Positions 42,827 to 53,057 are shown, numbered from the stretch's first letter. The stretch is DNA of 64,000 bases from Nostoc sp. ATCC 43529 (GCA_003326205.1 LWTK01000051.1:1-64000); one strand, 5' to 3'. Program-made: numbers and translations. Notes: generated by a model from the letters alone, not told the origin.

Positions 42827-43852
42827 ATGAAAATATTAGTAACCGGCACAGAAGGCTACCTGGGTTCATTATTGCCATCTCTGTTAATCGAACGCGGACA
42901 TGAAGTTATCGGTATAGATACTGGTTACTATAAAGTTGGTTGGCTCTACAACGGTACTGATGTCACAGCCAAAACCCTCAACAAAGATATCCGCAACATC
43001 ACCCCTGAAGATTTGGAAGGTGTGGAAGCTGTTGTTCACATGGCGGAACTCTCCAACGACCCAGCCGGACAATTGGCACCGAATATTACCTACCAAATTA
43101 ATCATGTAGGTTCAGTTCGTCTAGCTAGTTTGGCTAAGGCTATGGGCGTGCGTCGTTTTATATATATGTCTTCGTGCAGTGTCTACGGTGTTGCTACTGA
43201 AGGTGATGTTACAGAAGAATCTCCAGTTAATCCTCAAACAGCCTACGCAGAGTGTAAAACTCTTGTAGAAAGAGATGTTGCACCATTAGCTGACGATGAC
43301 TTTTCACCTACCTTTATGCGGAATGCAACTGCTTTTGGTGCTTCTCCCAGGATGCGTTTTGATATTGTTTTAAACAACTTGGCAGGGTTGGCTTGGACTA
43401 GCAAACAAATCAAAATGACTAGTGATGGTACACCTTGGCGTCCATTAGTTCACGCATTGGATATTTGCAAAGCAATAGTCTGCGCTTTGGAAGCACCACG
43501 GGACATTATACATAACCAAATCTTCAATGTTGGAGATACAGCTAACAACTATCGGGTGAAAGAAATCGCTGAAATTATTGCTGATGTTTTCCCTGACTGT
43601 AAATTGTTCTTTGGCAATAACGGCGCAGATAACCGCAGCTATCGGGTATCCTTCGAGAAAATTAACAGCATTTTACCCGGATTTAAGTGTGATTGGAATG
43701 CTCGACTTGGCGCCGAACAATTACTTAATTTATTCAGTCAAATTGATATGGCTGAAGATACTTTCTTGTTTAGAGGATTTACCCGTTTAAAACAGCTAGA
43801 GTATCTGATTCGTACCGAGCAAATTGACAAAGATTTCTTCTGGAAGAAGTAG
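42827..43852 (+). CDS. NAD-dependent sugar epimerase/dehydratase
   Basis: A 341-residue extended SDR enzyme acting on a nucleotide sugar. NAD-binding KILVTGTEGYLGSLL, acid D in IGIDTGYY, catalytic S/Y/K in YMSSCSVYG and YAECKTLVERD. The C-terminal half is a substrate-binding domain with HALDICKAIVCAL. Given rfbF before it and a C-methyltransferase after it, it may be the 4,6-dehydratase or an epimerase on a CDP-sugar, but sequence does not fix which. The start is ATG 42827, with aaagg upstream; the longer frame adds 13 residues. Confidence 0.88.
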   Translation: MKILVTGTEGYLGSLLPSLLIERGHEVIGIDTGYYKVGWLYNGTDVTAKTLNKDIRNITPEDLEGVEAVVHMAELSNDPAGQLAPNITYQINHVGSVRLASLAKAMGVRRFIYMSSCSVYGVATEGDVTEESPVNPQTAYAECKTLVERDVAPLADDDFSPTFMRNATAFGASPRMRFDIVLNNLAGLAWTSKQIKMTSDGTPWRPLVHALDICKAIVCALEAPRDIIHNQIFNVGDTANNYRVKEIAEIIADVFPDCKLFFGNNGADNRSYRVSFEKINSILPGFKCDWNARLGAEQLLNLFSQIDMAEDTFLFRGFTRLKQLEYLIRTEQIDKDFFWKK

Positions 43853-43951
43853 AAATTGTTTGTAGTTTGTGCTTTAGCACTAAAGTGCAAACTACGAACA
43901 TATATTCTTATTTACGCAGCAATTTATTCACTATTAATAGGGCTTGAAATT

Positions 43952-45220
43952 ATGGCGATCGCCAAATGTCGTTTTAGTGGTCAACCTTTACACAAAAGCT
44001 TTGTTGACTTGGGAATGTCACCTTTAGCCAATGCTTATCTCAGACGAGAACAACTAAATAAAGCAGAAAAGTTTTATCCTCTTCACGCTTATATTTCTGA
44101 AGATACTCTCTTAGTTCAATTAGAACAGTTTGAAACTCCAGATCAAATCTTTAGTGACTATGCTTACTTTTCTTCTTACTCAAAAAGTTGGCTAAAACAC
44201 GCCAAAAATTACACCGATATGATGGTAGATAAGTTTCACTTTAATCATCATACTCAAGTTATTGAAATTGCTAGTAATGACGGTTACTTACTGCAATATT
44301 TTTTAGAAAAAGGCATCCCAGTTTTAGGAATAGAACCAGCAGCAAATATAGCGAAGGTTGCTCAAGATAGAGGTATTCCGACTATTAACAAGTTTTTTGG
44401 AGTTGAGACTGCCAAAGAACTAGTTATGGAAGGAAAATTAGCTGACCTTTTAATAGGTAACAATGTTTTAGCTCATGTACCAGATTTAAACGATTTTATC
44501 GCTGGGATGAAAGCCATTCTCAAACCAAATGGCATCTTAACGATGGAATTTCCTCACATTTTGCAACTAATTGAGCAAAATCAATTTGATACTATTTATC
44601 ACGAGCATTTTTCTTATTTCTCATTCCTGACAATCGAAAAAATCTTTGCAGCACACAACTTGCGACTTTTTGACGTGGAGGAACTACCAACTCATGGTGG
44701 TTCTCTGAGAATTTATGCCAGACACGATGATACTGATTATCCTAGCATTAGGGAACGAGTTCGGTATTTGAAAGAAAAAGAAATTGCTGCTGGACTACAT
44801 CAAATAGAAACTTACGTCACATTTGGAGAAAAAGTTAAAGCAACAAAGCACAAGCTATTAAGCTTTCTCTTAGCAGCTAAAGCAGAAGGAAAATCAATTG
44901 TCGGTTATGGCGCACCTGCTAAAGGTAATACCTTGCTCAACTACTGTGGTATTGGTAAAGATTTTATTGATTACACAGTAGATAGCAATCCCTACAAACA
45001 AGATTTATTTTTACCTGGAACTCATATTCCTATCTTTCACCCAGATAAAATTCGGGAAACTCAGCCAGATTATGTCCTAATTTTACCCTGGAATCTCAAG
45101 GAAGAAATTATGGAACAAATAGCATTTATTGGCGAATGGGGCGGACAATTTGTAGTACCAATTCCTGAAGTAAAAATTTACCCATGCCCTATTCCTGATA
45201 GGGTTCTAATAACGTTGTAA
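43952..45220 (+). CDS. Nucleotide-sugar C-methyltransferase (class I SAM)
   Basis: A ~422-residue three-part methyltransferase. An N-terminal zinc-binding region (KCRFSGQPL... FVDLGMSPLANAYL) is followed by a SAM domain (about 80-260) with VIEIASNDGYLLQYF and IGNNVLAHVPDL, and a C-terminal domain (about 290-420) with VGYGAPAKGNTLLNYCGI. This architecture is that of sugar C-3 methyltransferases (TylC3/NovU-type). It implies a branched-chain C-methyl sugar in the polysaccharide. Start ATG 43952; the upstream frame is not conserved-looking. Confidence 0.88.
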   Translation: MAIAKCRFSGQPLHKSFVDLGMSPLANAYLRREQLNKAEKFYPLHAYISEDTLLVQLEQFETPDQIFSDYAYFSSYSKSWLKHAKNYTDMMVDKFHFNHHTQVIEIASNDGYLLQYFLEKGIPVLGIEPAANIAKVAQDRGIPTINKFFGVETAKELVMEGKLADLLIGNNVLAHVPDLNDFIAGMKAILKPNGILTMEFPHILQLIEQNQFDTIYHEHFSYFSFLTIEKIFAAHNLRLFDVEELPTHGGSLRIYARHDDTDYPSIRERVRYLKEKEIAAGLHQIETYVTFGEKVKATKHKLLSFLLAAKAEGKSIVGYGAPAKGNTLLNYCGIGKDFIDYTVDSNPYKQDLFLPGTHIPIFHPDKIRETQPDYVLILPWNLKEEIMEQIAFIGEWGGQFVVPIPEVKIYPCPIPDRVLITL

Positions 45221-45445
45221 TTATTAAATATAAGCATTTCAGGAGTCAGAATTCAGAATCAATTAGTGTAGCGAAGCACTGCTAAAAGTTAGAATCATTA
45301 ACTTTTTTGATAAAAGTTACACGAAAGATTTGGTGTAGTGTTTAATAATTAACTCCTGAATTACTTTTTTTAAAAAGGCGTATTTACCATAAAAATATTT
45401 ACTACTCAACACCAATAGGCTATTTACAAATTTCATTACTTTACT

Positions 45446-46453
45446 ATGCCTAAATTACTGACCATTGCCATTCCTACTTATAATCGCGCCGTATTACTCG
45501 ATAAACAATTAGCATGGCTAGCTCAAGCTATCAAAGGTTTTGAAGATGACTGTGAAATTTTAGTTTCTGATAATTGTTCGACAGACAATACTCAGGCAGT
45601 GATAGAAAAATGGCAAACAACACTCAGTAATATAACATTCAAATCAAATAAAAATCACCAAAATTTAGGCGTAGTTAAAAATATTATGTATTGCCTAAGT
45701 TCTGCAACAACAAAATACGTGTGGACAATTGGTGATGATGACCCAATTCAGGATAGAGCCATTGCTTATGTAATTAGCAAACTCAGATTACATGAAGATT
45801 TATCATTATTGTTTCTGAATTTTTCTGGTCGCAATCAAATTACTGGCGAACCAGTTCACCCACCCACAATTGTTGGTAACCGCTGGTTTGATATAGATAG
45901 TGAAAATGGTGATGGTGACGGTAAAGCCATATTTGAACATTGTTTTTCAAAAAGCGTCGGTGCAGTCATTTTCTTGACAGCTACAATCTACCGTACTGAT
46001 TTAGTAAAACGCGCTTTACAAATCTGGCCAGACGCTGAAAACAACTGGATATCTTTAGCTTATTTAGGCGGTTATTGTGCTGCAAATGGTAGCGTGATTG
46101 TCACCAAGGAAACTTATTTAGAATGTGTTGTTGGTGTGAGTTATTGGCAGAAAGAACCAAAATCTGCACTATTAATGCAATACAAACACATACCGGAAGT
46201 TATTTTGAAATTGCAAGAAAATGGATATTCTAAGCAGTTTTGTAGACGGATGTTGTTGCAAAACGGCAAAGAAGTTAACTGGAAAGTTTTCTTAGGTGCT
46301 TTAAGAAGATGGCCGATGTCCGCCATCAAAACAGTAGTTCCATTTGTGGCTTTAGTCGGCTTGTGTGCTTTTGACATGATGATTTATAAAGAATTCAAAT
46401 TAGCAGAATCAAGTGAAATATCTAGTCAAGAAATGCGGAGTTATGAGCCATAA
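45446..46453 (+). CDS. Family 2 glycosyltransferase
   Basis: A 335-residue GT2 enzyme. The N-terminal GT-A domain has LTIAIPTYNRAVLLDKQL, the nucleotide-binding VSDNCSTDNT and the metal-binding IGDDDPI. A ~100-residue C-terminal part with a single hydrophobic stretch near residue 290 (TVVPFVALVGLCAF) probably anchors it to the membrane. It adds a sugar during repeat-unit assembly; specificity cannot be read. 225 bp of repeat-bearing DNA separates it from the methyltransferase. Confidence 0.92.
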   Translation: MPKLLTIAIPTYNRAVLLDKQLAWLAQAIKGFEDDCEILVSDNCSTDNTQAVIEKWQTTLSNITFKSNKNHQNLGVVKNIMYCLSSATTKYVWTIGDDDPIQDRAIAYVISKLRLHEDLSLLFLNFSGRNQITGEPVHPPTIVGNRWFDIDSENGDGDGKAIFEHCFSKSVGAVIFLTATIYRTDLVKRALQIWPDAENNWISLAYLGGYCAANGSVIVTKETYLECVVGVSYWQKEPKSALLMQYKHIPEVILKLQENGYSKQFCRRMLLQNGKEVNWKVFLGALRRWPMSAIKTVVPFVALVGLCAFDMMIYKEFKLAESSEISSQEMRSYEP

Positions 46454-46504
46454 GCTACTAGTATTTGGAGAAATATACATTAAAAATTAGGAGGACTTGA
46501 CGTA

Positions 46505-47350
46505 ATGTTGAGTGCAATTAAACACAAAATATCTATGCTGTCTTCTGATTTGGAATACTACCTAGCTCTTTGGAAGCATAGCAAAAAATTGCCAGAATTA
46601 GGAGTAGGCGATCGCCAAATTTTAAATGCTCTCAAAAAAGACGGTGTTTATGTCACAACACTTGCAGATTTAGGTTTAGATTCCAATTCAGAACTCCTCA
46701 AAGCTGCTTACGAGCAATTGTCTTTGATGGAGAATCCAAATAACGACCATTTGGATGAAAAGTTGCCACAAATTTATACAGTAACAGGTTTACCAGAATT
46801 TTCTAACTGGGGAAACGAGAAAAGACTACTCAATATTATTGAAAATTATATTGGTCTTCCTGTTGCTTTTCATGGCGTACATTTACGCAAAGATTTTCCG
46901 AGCAAACATCAATTTGGGACGCTGCTATGGCATAGCGATGCTGAAGACCGTCGCATTATCAAAATATTTATTTACCTGAATGATGTAGAACAAAAAACTG
47001 GACCATTTGAATATATTCCCCGTTCTTTAGCTCCTGTATTCAGTTGGAAATATATTCAGCTTTACTATAAACTCTTCAAGTCAGGTTATATGGGTATTGA
47101 CGATGAAGATGTTAAACCAGTTATTCCCAAATCAGCCTGGAAATCCTGCCCAGGCCCAGCAGGTACGGTGATTATTGTAGATACGAAAAATGCTTTACAT
47201 CACGGCACAGTCCGTACAGAAGAACGGTCAGCATTATTTTTGTGTTACACGGCTAATCCTCCGGAAAGACCAGAACTTTGTACGCAATATTGGGATGATA
47301 CTTATCCGAGGGCAGAGTTACGTTCTGTGTTAGATAAAGTTAAAGCTTAG
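46505..47350 (+). CDS. Phytanoyl-CoA dioxygenase (PhyH)-like Fe/2-oxoglutarate oxygenase
   Basis: A 281-residue member of the PhyH-like double-stranded beta-helix oxygenases. Iron-ligand pattern: H143 and D145 in LWHSDAED, and a distal H232 or H233 in LHHGTVRT, with R241 placed to bind 2-oxoglutarate. It would hydroxylate or oxidise a sugar or sugar-linked substituent. The 2-hydroxyglutarate oxidase-like gene upstream might relate to the same chemistry, but that is speculation. ATG with taggagg about 10 bases upstream. Confidence 0.85.
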   Translation: MLSAIKHKISMLSSDLEYYLALWKHSKKLPELGVGDRQILNALKKDGVYVTTLADLGLDSNSELLKAAYEQLSLMENPNNDHLDEKLPQIYTVTGLPEFSNWGNEKRLLNIIENYIGLPVAFHGVHLRKDFPSKHQFGTLLWHSDAEDRRIIKIFIYLNDVEQKTGPFEYIPRSLAPVFSWKYIQLYYKLFKSGYMGIDDEDVKPVIPKSAWKSCPGPAGTVIIVDTKNALHHGTVRTEERSALFLCYTANPPERPELCTQYWDDTYPRAELRSVLDKVKA

Positions 47351-47412
47351 GTTTCACGCAGAGGCGCAGAGAGAAGAGTGAGTAAGTCAAAATTTATCTT
47401 AGAGGAATCAAT

Positions 47413-47967
47413 ATGATTTTCACTGAAACTGAACTCAAAGACGCATTCATTATTGACTTAGAAGAAAAGCCAGACCATCGTGGTTTTTTTGCTCGGACTT
47501 TCTGTGCTCAAGAATTTGAAGCACGGGGTTTGAAGCCGACAGTTGCCCAATGTAACCTGTCTTTTAATTACAAAAAAGGCACAATTCGGGGAATGCATTA
47601 TCAAGTTTCGCCAGCAGCAGAAACAAAATTAATTCGCTGCACTAAAGGCGCTATTTATGACGTAATTATTGATATGCGTCCCGAATCTCCAACCTTTTTA
47701 TCACACATTGGCGTAGAACTAACTCCAGAAAACCGCCGCGCTTTGTATGTTCCCGAAATGTTTGCTCACGGTTATCAAGCACTCACAGATGAAACCGAAG
47801 TTGTATATCAAGTAGGTGAATTTTACACTCCTGGATATGAACGAGGTCTACGCTATGACGACCCATTTTTTAACATTGATTGGCCTCTCGATGTAACTGA
47901 AATCTCCGAAAAAGATTTAAATTGGCCACTATTAAGAATGATGACCGTCGGCGCCACAATTTCCTAA
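47413..47967 (+). CDS. rfbC: dTDP-4-dehydrorhamnose 3,5-epimerase-like (RfbC)
   Basis: A 184-residue cupin-fold sugar 3,5-epimerase. Family motifs: DHRGFFARTF, GTIRGMHYQ with catalytic H62, KLIRCTKGAIYDVIIDMR, ALYVPEMFAHGYQAL and YDDPFFNIDWPL. In this cluster it may epimerise a CDP- or dTDP-linked keto-sugar made by its neighbours. The classic rfbA/B/D genes are absent here, so rhamnose itself is not proven. ATG start follows agaggaatcaat. Confidence 0.92.
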   Translation: MIFTETELKDAFIIDLEEKPDHRGFFARTFCAQEFEARGLKPTVAQCNLSFNYKKGTIRGMHYQVSPAAETKLIRCTKGAIYDVIIDMRPESPTFLSHIGVELTPENRRALYVPEMFAHGYQALTDETEVVYQVGEFYTPGYERGLRYDDPFFNIDWPLDVTEISEKDLNWPLLRMMTVGATIS

Positions 47968-47977
47968 TAATTTCACC

Positions 47978-48230
47978 TCCTCTCTGCGCCTCTGCGTGAA
48001 AAAATTTAATCAAGGTTTGCTCAAGCCTATCGCAATGCTGTGGAGCAAATGCTCGAACGCCCAGAAATCTCAAAAACAGAGTTATTTCATCGAGTCTCAT
48101 AAACAATTAGTTAGTAATAATACTAATTACATCTGGAAATGTACTTAATACCAAATCATAACAAATTATTAAGTACAAAATAATTGGGAATTTGTAACGC
48201 AACAAACAGTTCTAAAAAGGAGTTTAGTTC
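47978..48230. other. Repeat and intergenic DNA
   Basis: CTCTCTGCGCCTCTGCGTG repeat at 47978-48000 (partner of the one at 47351-47372 on the other side of rfbC), then a small gene remnant (48013-48102) and AT-rich DNA before the next start. Confidence 0.5.
48013..48102 (+). pseudogene. Possible gene-end remnant, ~29 codons
   Basis: A frame open from 48010 to the TAA at 48100-48102 reads like an alpha-helical protein tail (RFAQAYRNAVEQMLERPE, then ISKTELFHRVS) with no start codon. It begins directly at the repeat's edge, so an older gene may have been cut off here. I do not recognise the family. Confidence 0.3.
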
Positions 48231-49547
48231 ATGATTATTATCGATCGCGCCTTACAAGCCAGAGCAGCAGCAGGTAATCCTATTAAAGTCGGGATGATTG
48301 GTGCTGGTTTTATGGGTCGAGGAATTGCCAACCAAATTGTCAATTCAGTCCCAGGAATGGAGTTAGTTGCTATCTTTAATCGCAAGATTGATGCAGCTAA
48401 ACAAGCTTATTCAGAAGCAGGAATTGAAGATATTCAAGTTGTTGCAACTGTCGGCGAATTAGAAGATGCGATCGCCAACAGGAAATATGCAGTCACAGAA
48501 GACGCTAAGTTACTGTGTCGCGCCGAGAGCATCGATGCACTCATCGAAGTCACAGGTGCAATTGAATTTGGCGCTCAAATCGTCATGGAAGCGATCGCCC
48601 ATCGCAAACATGTGATTATGATGAATGCCGAACTCGACGGCACCATTGGCCCCATCCTGAAAGTGTATGCCGACAAAGCAGGCGTCATCCTCAGTGCTTG
48701 TGATGGCGATCAGCCAGGGGTGCAAATGAACCTCTACCGATTTGTCAAAAGCATTGGTTTAACTCCACTATTGTGCGGTAATATCAAAGGACTCCAAGAC
48801 CCCTATCGCAATCCCACCACCCAGGAAGGATTTGCAAAACGTTGGGGTCAAAAGCCTCACATGGTGGCTAGCTTTGCCGACGGCACCAAAATTTCCTTCG
48901 AGCAAGCGATCGTTGCCAATGCCACAGGTATGAAAGTCGCCAAACGCGGTATGCTCGGATATGACTTCACCGGCTACGTCGATGAAATGACCCAACTATA
49001 TGATGTCGAACAACTCAAAGAACTGGGCGGTATCGTTGATTATGTAGTTGGAGCCAAACCCGGCCCTGGCGTATACGTATTTGCCACCCACGACGACCCC
49101 AAGCAACGCCATTATCTGAACTTATACAAATTAGGCGAAGGCCCCCTTTACAGCTTCTATACTCCTTATCACCTCTGTCATTTTGAAGTTCCCCTATCTG
49201 TAGCGCGTGTAGTTTTGTTCGGTGATGCCGTCATGTCTCCACTAGCAGGCCCCTTAGTAGATGTCGTCACCACCGCCAAAATCGACCTCAAAGCCGGAGA
49301 AACCCTCGATGGCATCGGCTACTACATGACCTACGGACAATGCGAGAATTCCGATATCGTCCAACAGCAAAATCTCCTACCAATCGGTTTAGCCGAAGGC
49401 TGTCGCCTCAAACGAGACATTTCCAGAGATGGAGTCCTCACATACGACGATGTAGAATTACCCGCAGGTAGACTTTGCGATCGCCTACGAGCCGAGCAAA
49501 ACAGCTATTTCGCCCCAGAAAAAATCTTGGCGGCAGTTGGGTATTAG
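48231..49547 (+). CDS. NAD(P)-dependent oxidoreductase with SAF domain
   Basis: A 438-residue protein with a homoserine-dehydrogenase-like Rossmann domain (VGMIGAGFMGRGIANQ; IEVTGAIEFGAQ; MMNAELDGTIGP). A middle domain follows, then a C-terminal SAF domain (about 340-410, PLVDVVTTAKIDLKAGETLDG and GCRLKRDI) like that of antifreeze/sialic-acid and flagellar-basal proteins. Such proteins are recurrent in polysaccharide clusters; the exact reaction is unproven. A strong aaaaggag precedes the ATG. Confidence 0.86.
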   Translation: MIIIDRALQARAAAGNPIKVGMIGAGFMGRGIANQIVNSVPGMELVAIFNRKIDAAKQAYSEAGIEDIQVVATVGELEDAIANRKYAVTEDAKLLCRAESIDALIEVTGAIEFGAQIVMEAIAHRKHVIMMNAELDGTIGPILKVYADKAGVILSACDGDQPGVQMNLYRFVKSIGLTPLLCGNIKGLQDPYRNPTTQEGFAKRWGQKPHMVASFADGTKISFEQAIVANATGMKVAKRGMLGYDFTGYVDEMTQLYDVEQLKELGGIVDYVVGAKPGPGVYVFATHDDPKQRHYLNLYKLGEGPLYSFYTPYHLCHFEVPLSVARVVLFGDAVMSPLAGPLVDVVTTAKIDLKAGETLDGIGYYMTYGQCENSDIVQQQNLLPIGLAEGCRLKRDISRDGVLTYDDVELPAGRLCDRLRAEQNSYFAPEKILAAVGY

Positions 49548-49685
49548 GGTTTCAGATTTATAGACGCGGGGATGAGGGAGATGAGGAGACGCGGGGACAC
49601 GGGGACGCGGGGACGCGGAGAATAATTCTTAACTCCTAACTCCTCACTCCTAACTCCCCATTCCCCATTTTTTTAGGTAAAATTC

Positions 49686-50771
49686 ATGAAAATAGCTCTA
49701 GTCCACGATTATTTAACTCAGCGGGGTGGGGCAGAGCGTGTATTTGAACTGCTTTGTAAACGTTATCCCGAAGCAGACATTTTCACATCTCTGTACGATC
49801 CGCAAAAAACTATCGATCTTGGCGATCGCATAGTTAACACAACATTCTTACAAAAGATTCCTTGTGCAGCAAAGTATTTTCGGTCAATGGCACCTTTATA
49901 CTTTCCTGCTTTTCGTGCCTTAGATTTGCAAGACTACGATTTAATTATTAGTAGTAGCACTAGCTTTGCCAAAGCGGTACGAAAAAATCCCAATGCTCGA
50001 CACATTTGTTTTTGTCATAATGTGACGCGTTTCTTATGGGATACGGCAACTTATTTAAAAGAGTATGGAGACTATAAATATTTTGCTCCTTTAATCGAGC
50101 AAGTCTTCCAAATAATGAGAAAGGTAGACTTGAAATATGCACAAGAACCTGACCTTTATATTGCTAATTCTAGCGTTGTTGCCCGCCGAATTGAAAATAT
50201 TTACGGCAAACAGGCAATGATGGTGAACTATCCAATTGATACTAGTAAATTTGTTTATTCTGATATTAAAGATGAATATTATCTTGCCTCTGCTCGAATG
50301 ATTAGTTATAAGCGTCTTGATGTAATAGTAGAAGCTTTTAATTGGTTAGGCTGGCAATTATTAATCTCAGGCGATGGCCCAGAGCTAGAAAGGTTAAAAT
50401 CAAAAGCATTACAAAATATTCAGTTTTTGGGACACGTAAGTGATAAGACCCGCAAAGATTTATTTTCTAAAGCGAAGTCCATTATTGTGGCAGCTTTAGA
50501 AGATTACGGATTAGTTCCAGTAGAGGCTAATGCCAGCGGCACACCAGTTATTGCCTATGGAGCAGGTGGAGTATTAGATACTCAAATTCCTGGTGAAACC
50601 GGAGTCTTTTTCAAAAGACAAACACCCGATTCTTTGCAAATTGCATTACAAGAAGCCAAGGGAATTTCTTGGGATTACGATCGCATTCGTAACCATGCAG
50701 TCACAAACTTTTCTGAAAACGCATTTTTCAGTAAAGTTGAGCAAATTATTAACCAAACTTGCAGCGTCTAA
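49686..50771 (+). CDS. Family 4 glycosyltransferase (WbaZ-like)
   Basis: A 361-residue GT4 (GT-B fold) enzyme: KIALVHDYLTQRGGAERVF N-terminal loop, HICFCHNVTRFLWD, and the E-x7-E nucleotide-sugar motif in ALEDYGLVPVEANASG. WbaZ-type mannosyl- or rhamnosyl-transferases share the QRGGAER and TRFLWD motifs. It acts on the cytosolic face during repeat-unit assembly. Next gene, the Wzc-like protein, starts 60 bp after. Confidence 0.92.
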   Translation: MKIALVHDYLTQRGGAERVFELLCKRYPEADIFTSLYDPQKTIDLGDRIVNTTFLQKIPCAAKYFRSMAPLYFPAFRALDLQDYDLIISSSTSFAKAVRKNPNARHICFCHNVTRFLWDTATYLKEYGDYKYFAPLIEQVFQIMRKVDLKYAQEPDLYIANSSVVARRIENIYGKQAMMVNYPIDTSKFVYSDIKDEYYLASARMISYKRLDVIVEAFNWLGWQLLISGDGPELERLKSKALQNIQFLGHVSDKTRKDLFSKAKSIIVAALEDYGLVPVEANASGTPVIAYGAGGVLDTQIPGETGVFFKRQTPDSLQIALQEAKGISWDYDRIRNHAVTNFSENAFFSKVEQIINQTCSV

Positions 50772-50831
50772 TAATCAAGAATTCAGAATTCTTTTTATCT
50801 CTTAGCGTAAATTCTGGGAAGGATAATAAAA

Positions 50832-53057
50832 GTGGTTCAAACTAGTCTAAATTCTCATATAACTACAGTTTCGGAAACTGAACCAAGCTACGGACAAATG
50901 TTTACCGTATTGCTGCGGAGATTTCCTTGGTTTTTAATAGTATTGTTTGGTTCAATCACTATTGCAGGTATCGTAACTTTAAAGACCAAACCAACTTTTA
51001 GAAGCTCCATGCAGCTGCTAGTAGAACCGAACTATCAAGGTAAGAAAGAAGGAGGAGGAGTAGAAAATGAGTTTACAGACTCCAATGTGGTGATAGACAC
51101 AGCAACCCAGCTTAACTTGATGCAAAGTTCGGGACTGATTCAAAAAGCAGTTGACAAACTTGAGTCTGAATATCCAGATATCACTACAGGTGAAATTAAA
51201 GGTTCTTTGGTCTTAACTCAATTAAGAAGCAAAGAAGATAATGTTGCAACTAAAATCTTTCAAGTCGAATACACCGATAAAGATCCCCAAAAAACCCAAA
51301 AAGTTTTAAGTGCGATTCGCCAGGTTTATGTTGAATACAACAAACAACAACAGGATACCCGTTTACAAAAGGGTCTGCAAATTATTAGAGAACAGTTAGC
51401 TAAAGCCAGTGAAGAAGTAAAAGCTGCTGAAACAAATCTCCAAAGATTTCGCAGAAACCAAAATTTAATCGACCCAGAGTCACAAGCTAAAGCAATTGAA
51501 ACAGCTTTAAATAATATTGCTCAAGAACGCCAAACAACTCGCGCTCAATATGGCGAGGCTTTAGCACGTCAAAAATCTTTAGAAGAACAACTTAATCGTT
51601 CTCCGCAGAATGCTTTAGTAGCTTCACGTTTGAGTCAGTCTACTCGCTATCAAGGCTTACTCAACGAAATCCAAAAAACAGAACTAGCACTAGCACAAGA
51701 ACGCTTACGCTTTACAGATGCAACTCCCAGCGTCCAAAAGCTCAAAGAACAGCTTCAAAGTCAAAAAGAATTATTGCAACAAGAAGTAGGAAGAACTTTA
51801 GGCGTAAAGTCTGCTAGTGCATTCATTTCTGGAGACTCGCTTCTCGAAAAAGGGCAACTCGGTGAAATCGATCTCAACCTTGCTAGTCAGTTAGTAGAAA
51901 CCCAAACAAATTTAGTTGCTTTAAGCGCCCGCGACCAAACTTTGGCTAAGAAAGAAAACGAACTGCGTTTTGAAATCAAACGCTTTCCACCTTTGTTAGC
52001 TTATTACAATCGGATGCTACCGCAGCTACAATTTAGCCGTGAAAGATTAGAGCAGCTTTTAAGGGCTGAACAACAATTACGGCAAGAACTTGCTAAGGGT
52101 GGATTTAATTGGGAAGTTGTAGAAGAACCCCAACAAGGCGCACAATTAGGCCCCAATCTTCAGCAGAATTTGTTATTGGGTGGAGTAGTTGGGTTAATGT
52201 TAGGAGGAATTGCTGTCTTTATTCGGGAATCGATTGATGATTCCGTTCACACTACTGCTGAATTAGAGAAGCAAATACCCCTACCATTGTTAGGAACAAC
52301 TCCCAAATTACCGCCAGCCAAACCGAGAGAATCAATGATTAAATTGCCTTTTGGCAAGCCAGAAGTTCTCGCACCTTGGACAATTCAAGTATTGCAATCT
52401 CCACCGCGTTGGGAATCGCTGGATCTAATTTACAAAAACATTGAACTTTTAAATGCTGTTTCCAATTTGAAATCTTTGATGGTTACCTCGGCTTTGCCGG
52501 ATGAGGGTAAATCAGCTTTAGCGTTGGGTTTGGCCATGAGTGCTGCACGTTTACATAAAAGAGTATTGCTCATTGATGCCAATTTACGCGATCCTAGTCT
52601 GCACGAACAGCTGAATCTTCCCAATGAACAGGGGCTTTCAACTCTGTTGGCTAGCGACGCAAGTCTACCCAACCAAATTAGTATTCAGTACACAGGTTCA
52701 GCCTACATTGATATTTTGACCGCTGGCCCAAAACCTGCTGACCCCGCTAATCTCTTGAGTTCCCCTCGGATGATGCAATTGATGGCAGCATTTGAGGAAA
52801 ACTACGATTTGGTACTCATAGATGCTTCGCCAGTTCTCGGCATGGTGGATGCCATGCTCACTGCATCATCTTCTCGTAGTGTGGTGATGGTGGCAAGCAT
52901 TGGTATTGTCACCCGAAGCCAACTGACTCAAGCTACAGCCATGTTGAGCAAATTAAATTTGATTGGGGTTGTGGCAAACGGGGTATCAAATAGCAGTAGT
53001 TACGTACCTTATGTAAAACAACAGCAATTAGCTCTGCGCCAAGCTGTGGAAAAATAG
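50832..53057 (+). CDS. Wzc-like chain-length determinant/BY-kinase
   Basis: A 741-residue polysaccharide co-polymerase. Wzz domain: membrane helix 1 (about 28-50, FPWFLIVLFGSITIAGIV), a long coiled-coil periplasmic region (about 170-420, KAETNLQRFRR etc.), and helix 2 (about 440-460). A cytosolic tyrosine-kinase (CpsD/CapB) domain (about 530-735) follows, with Walker A PDEGKS (K560), A' LLIDANLRDP and Walker B LVLIDASP. The C-terminal Tyr cluster is weak, with only two tyrosines in SSSYVPYVK. It sets polymer length and links synthesis to export, next to hepC/hepA. Confidence 0.92.
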   Translation: MVQTSLNSHITTVSETEPSYGQMFTVLLRRFPWFLIVLFGSITIAGIVTLKTKPTFRSSMQLLVEPNYQGKKEGGGVENEFTDSNVVIDTATQLNLMQSSGLIQKAVDKLESEYPDITTGEIKGSLVLTQLRSKEDNVATKIFQVEYTDKDPQKTQKVLSAIRQVYVEYNKQQQDTRLQKGLQIIREQLAKASEEVKAAETNLQRFRRNQNLIDPESQAKAIETALNNIAQERQTTRAQYGEALARQKSLEEQLNRSPQNALVASRLSQSTRYQGLLNEIQKTELALAQERLRFTDATPSVQKLKEQLQSQKELLQQEVGRTLGVKSASAFISGDSLLEKGQLGEIDLNLASQLVETQTNLVALSARDQTLAKKENELRFEIKRFPPLLAYYNRMLPQLQFSRERLEQLLRAEQQLRQELAKGGFNWEVVEEPQQGAQLGPNLQQNLLLGGVVGLMLGGIAVFIRESIDDSVHTTAELEKQIPLPLLGTTPKLPPAKPRESMIKLPFGKPEVLAPWTIQVLQSPPRWESLDLIYKNIELLNAVSNLKSLMVTSALPDEGKSALALGLAMSAARLHKRVLLIDANLRDPSLHEQLNLPNEQGLSTLLASDASLPNQISIQYTGSAYIDILTAGPKPADPANLLSSPRMMQLMAAFEENYDLVLIDASPVLGMVDAMLTASSSRSVVMVASIGIVTRSQLTQATAMLSKLNLIGVVANGVSNSSSYVPYVKQQQLALRQAVEK

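Noticed and set aside
40489..49547. Calling the cluster a rhamnose pathway because of the RfbC-like gene
   Set aside because: rfbA, rfbB and rfbD are absent; RfbF points to CDP-glucose chemistry instead.
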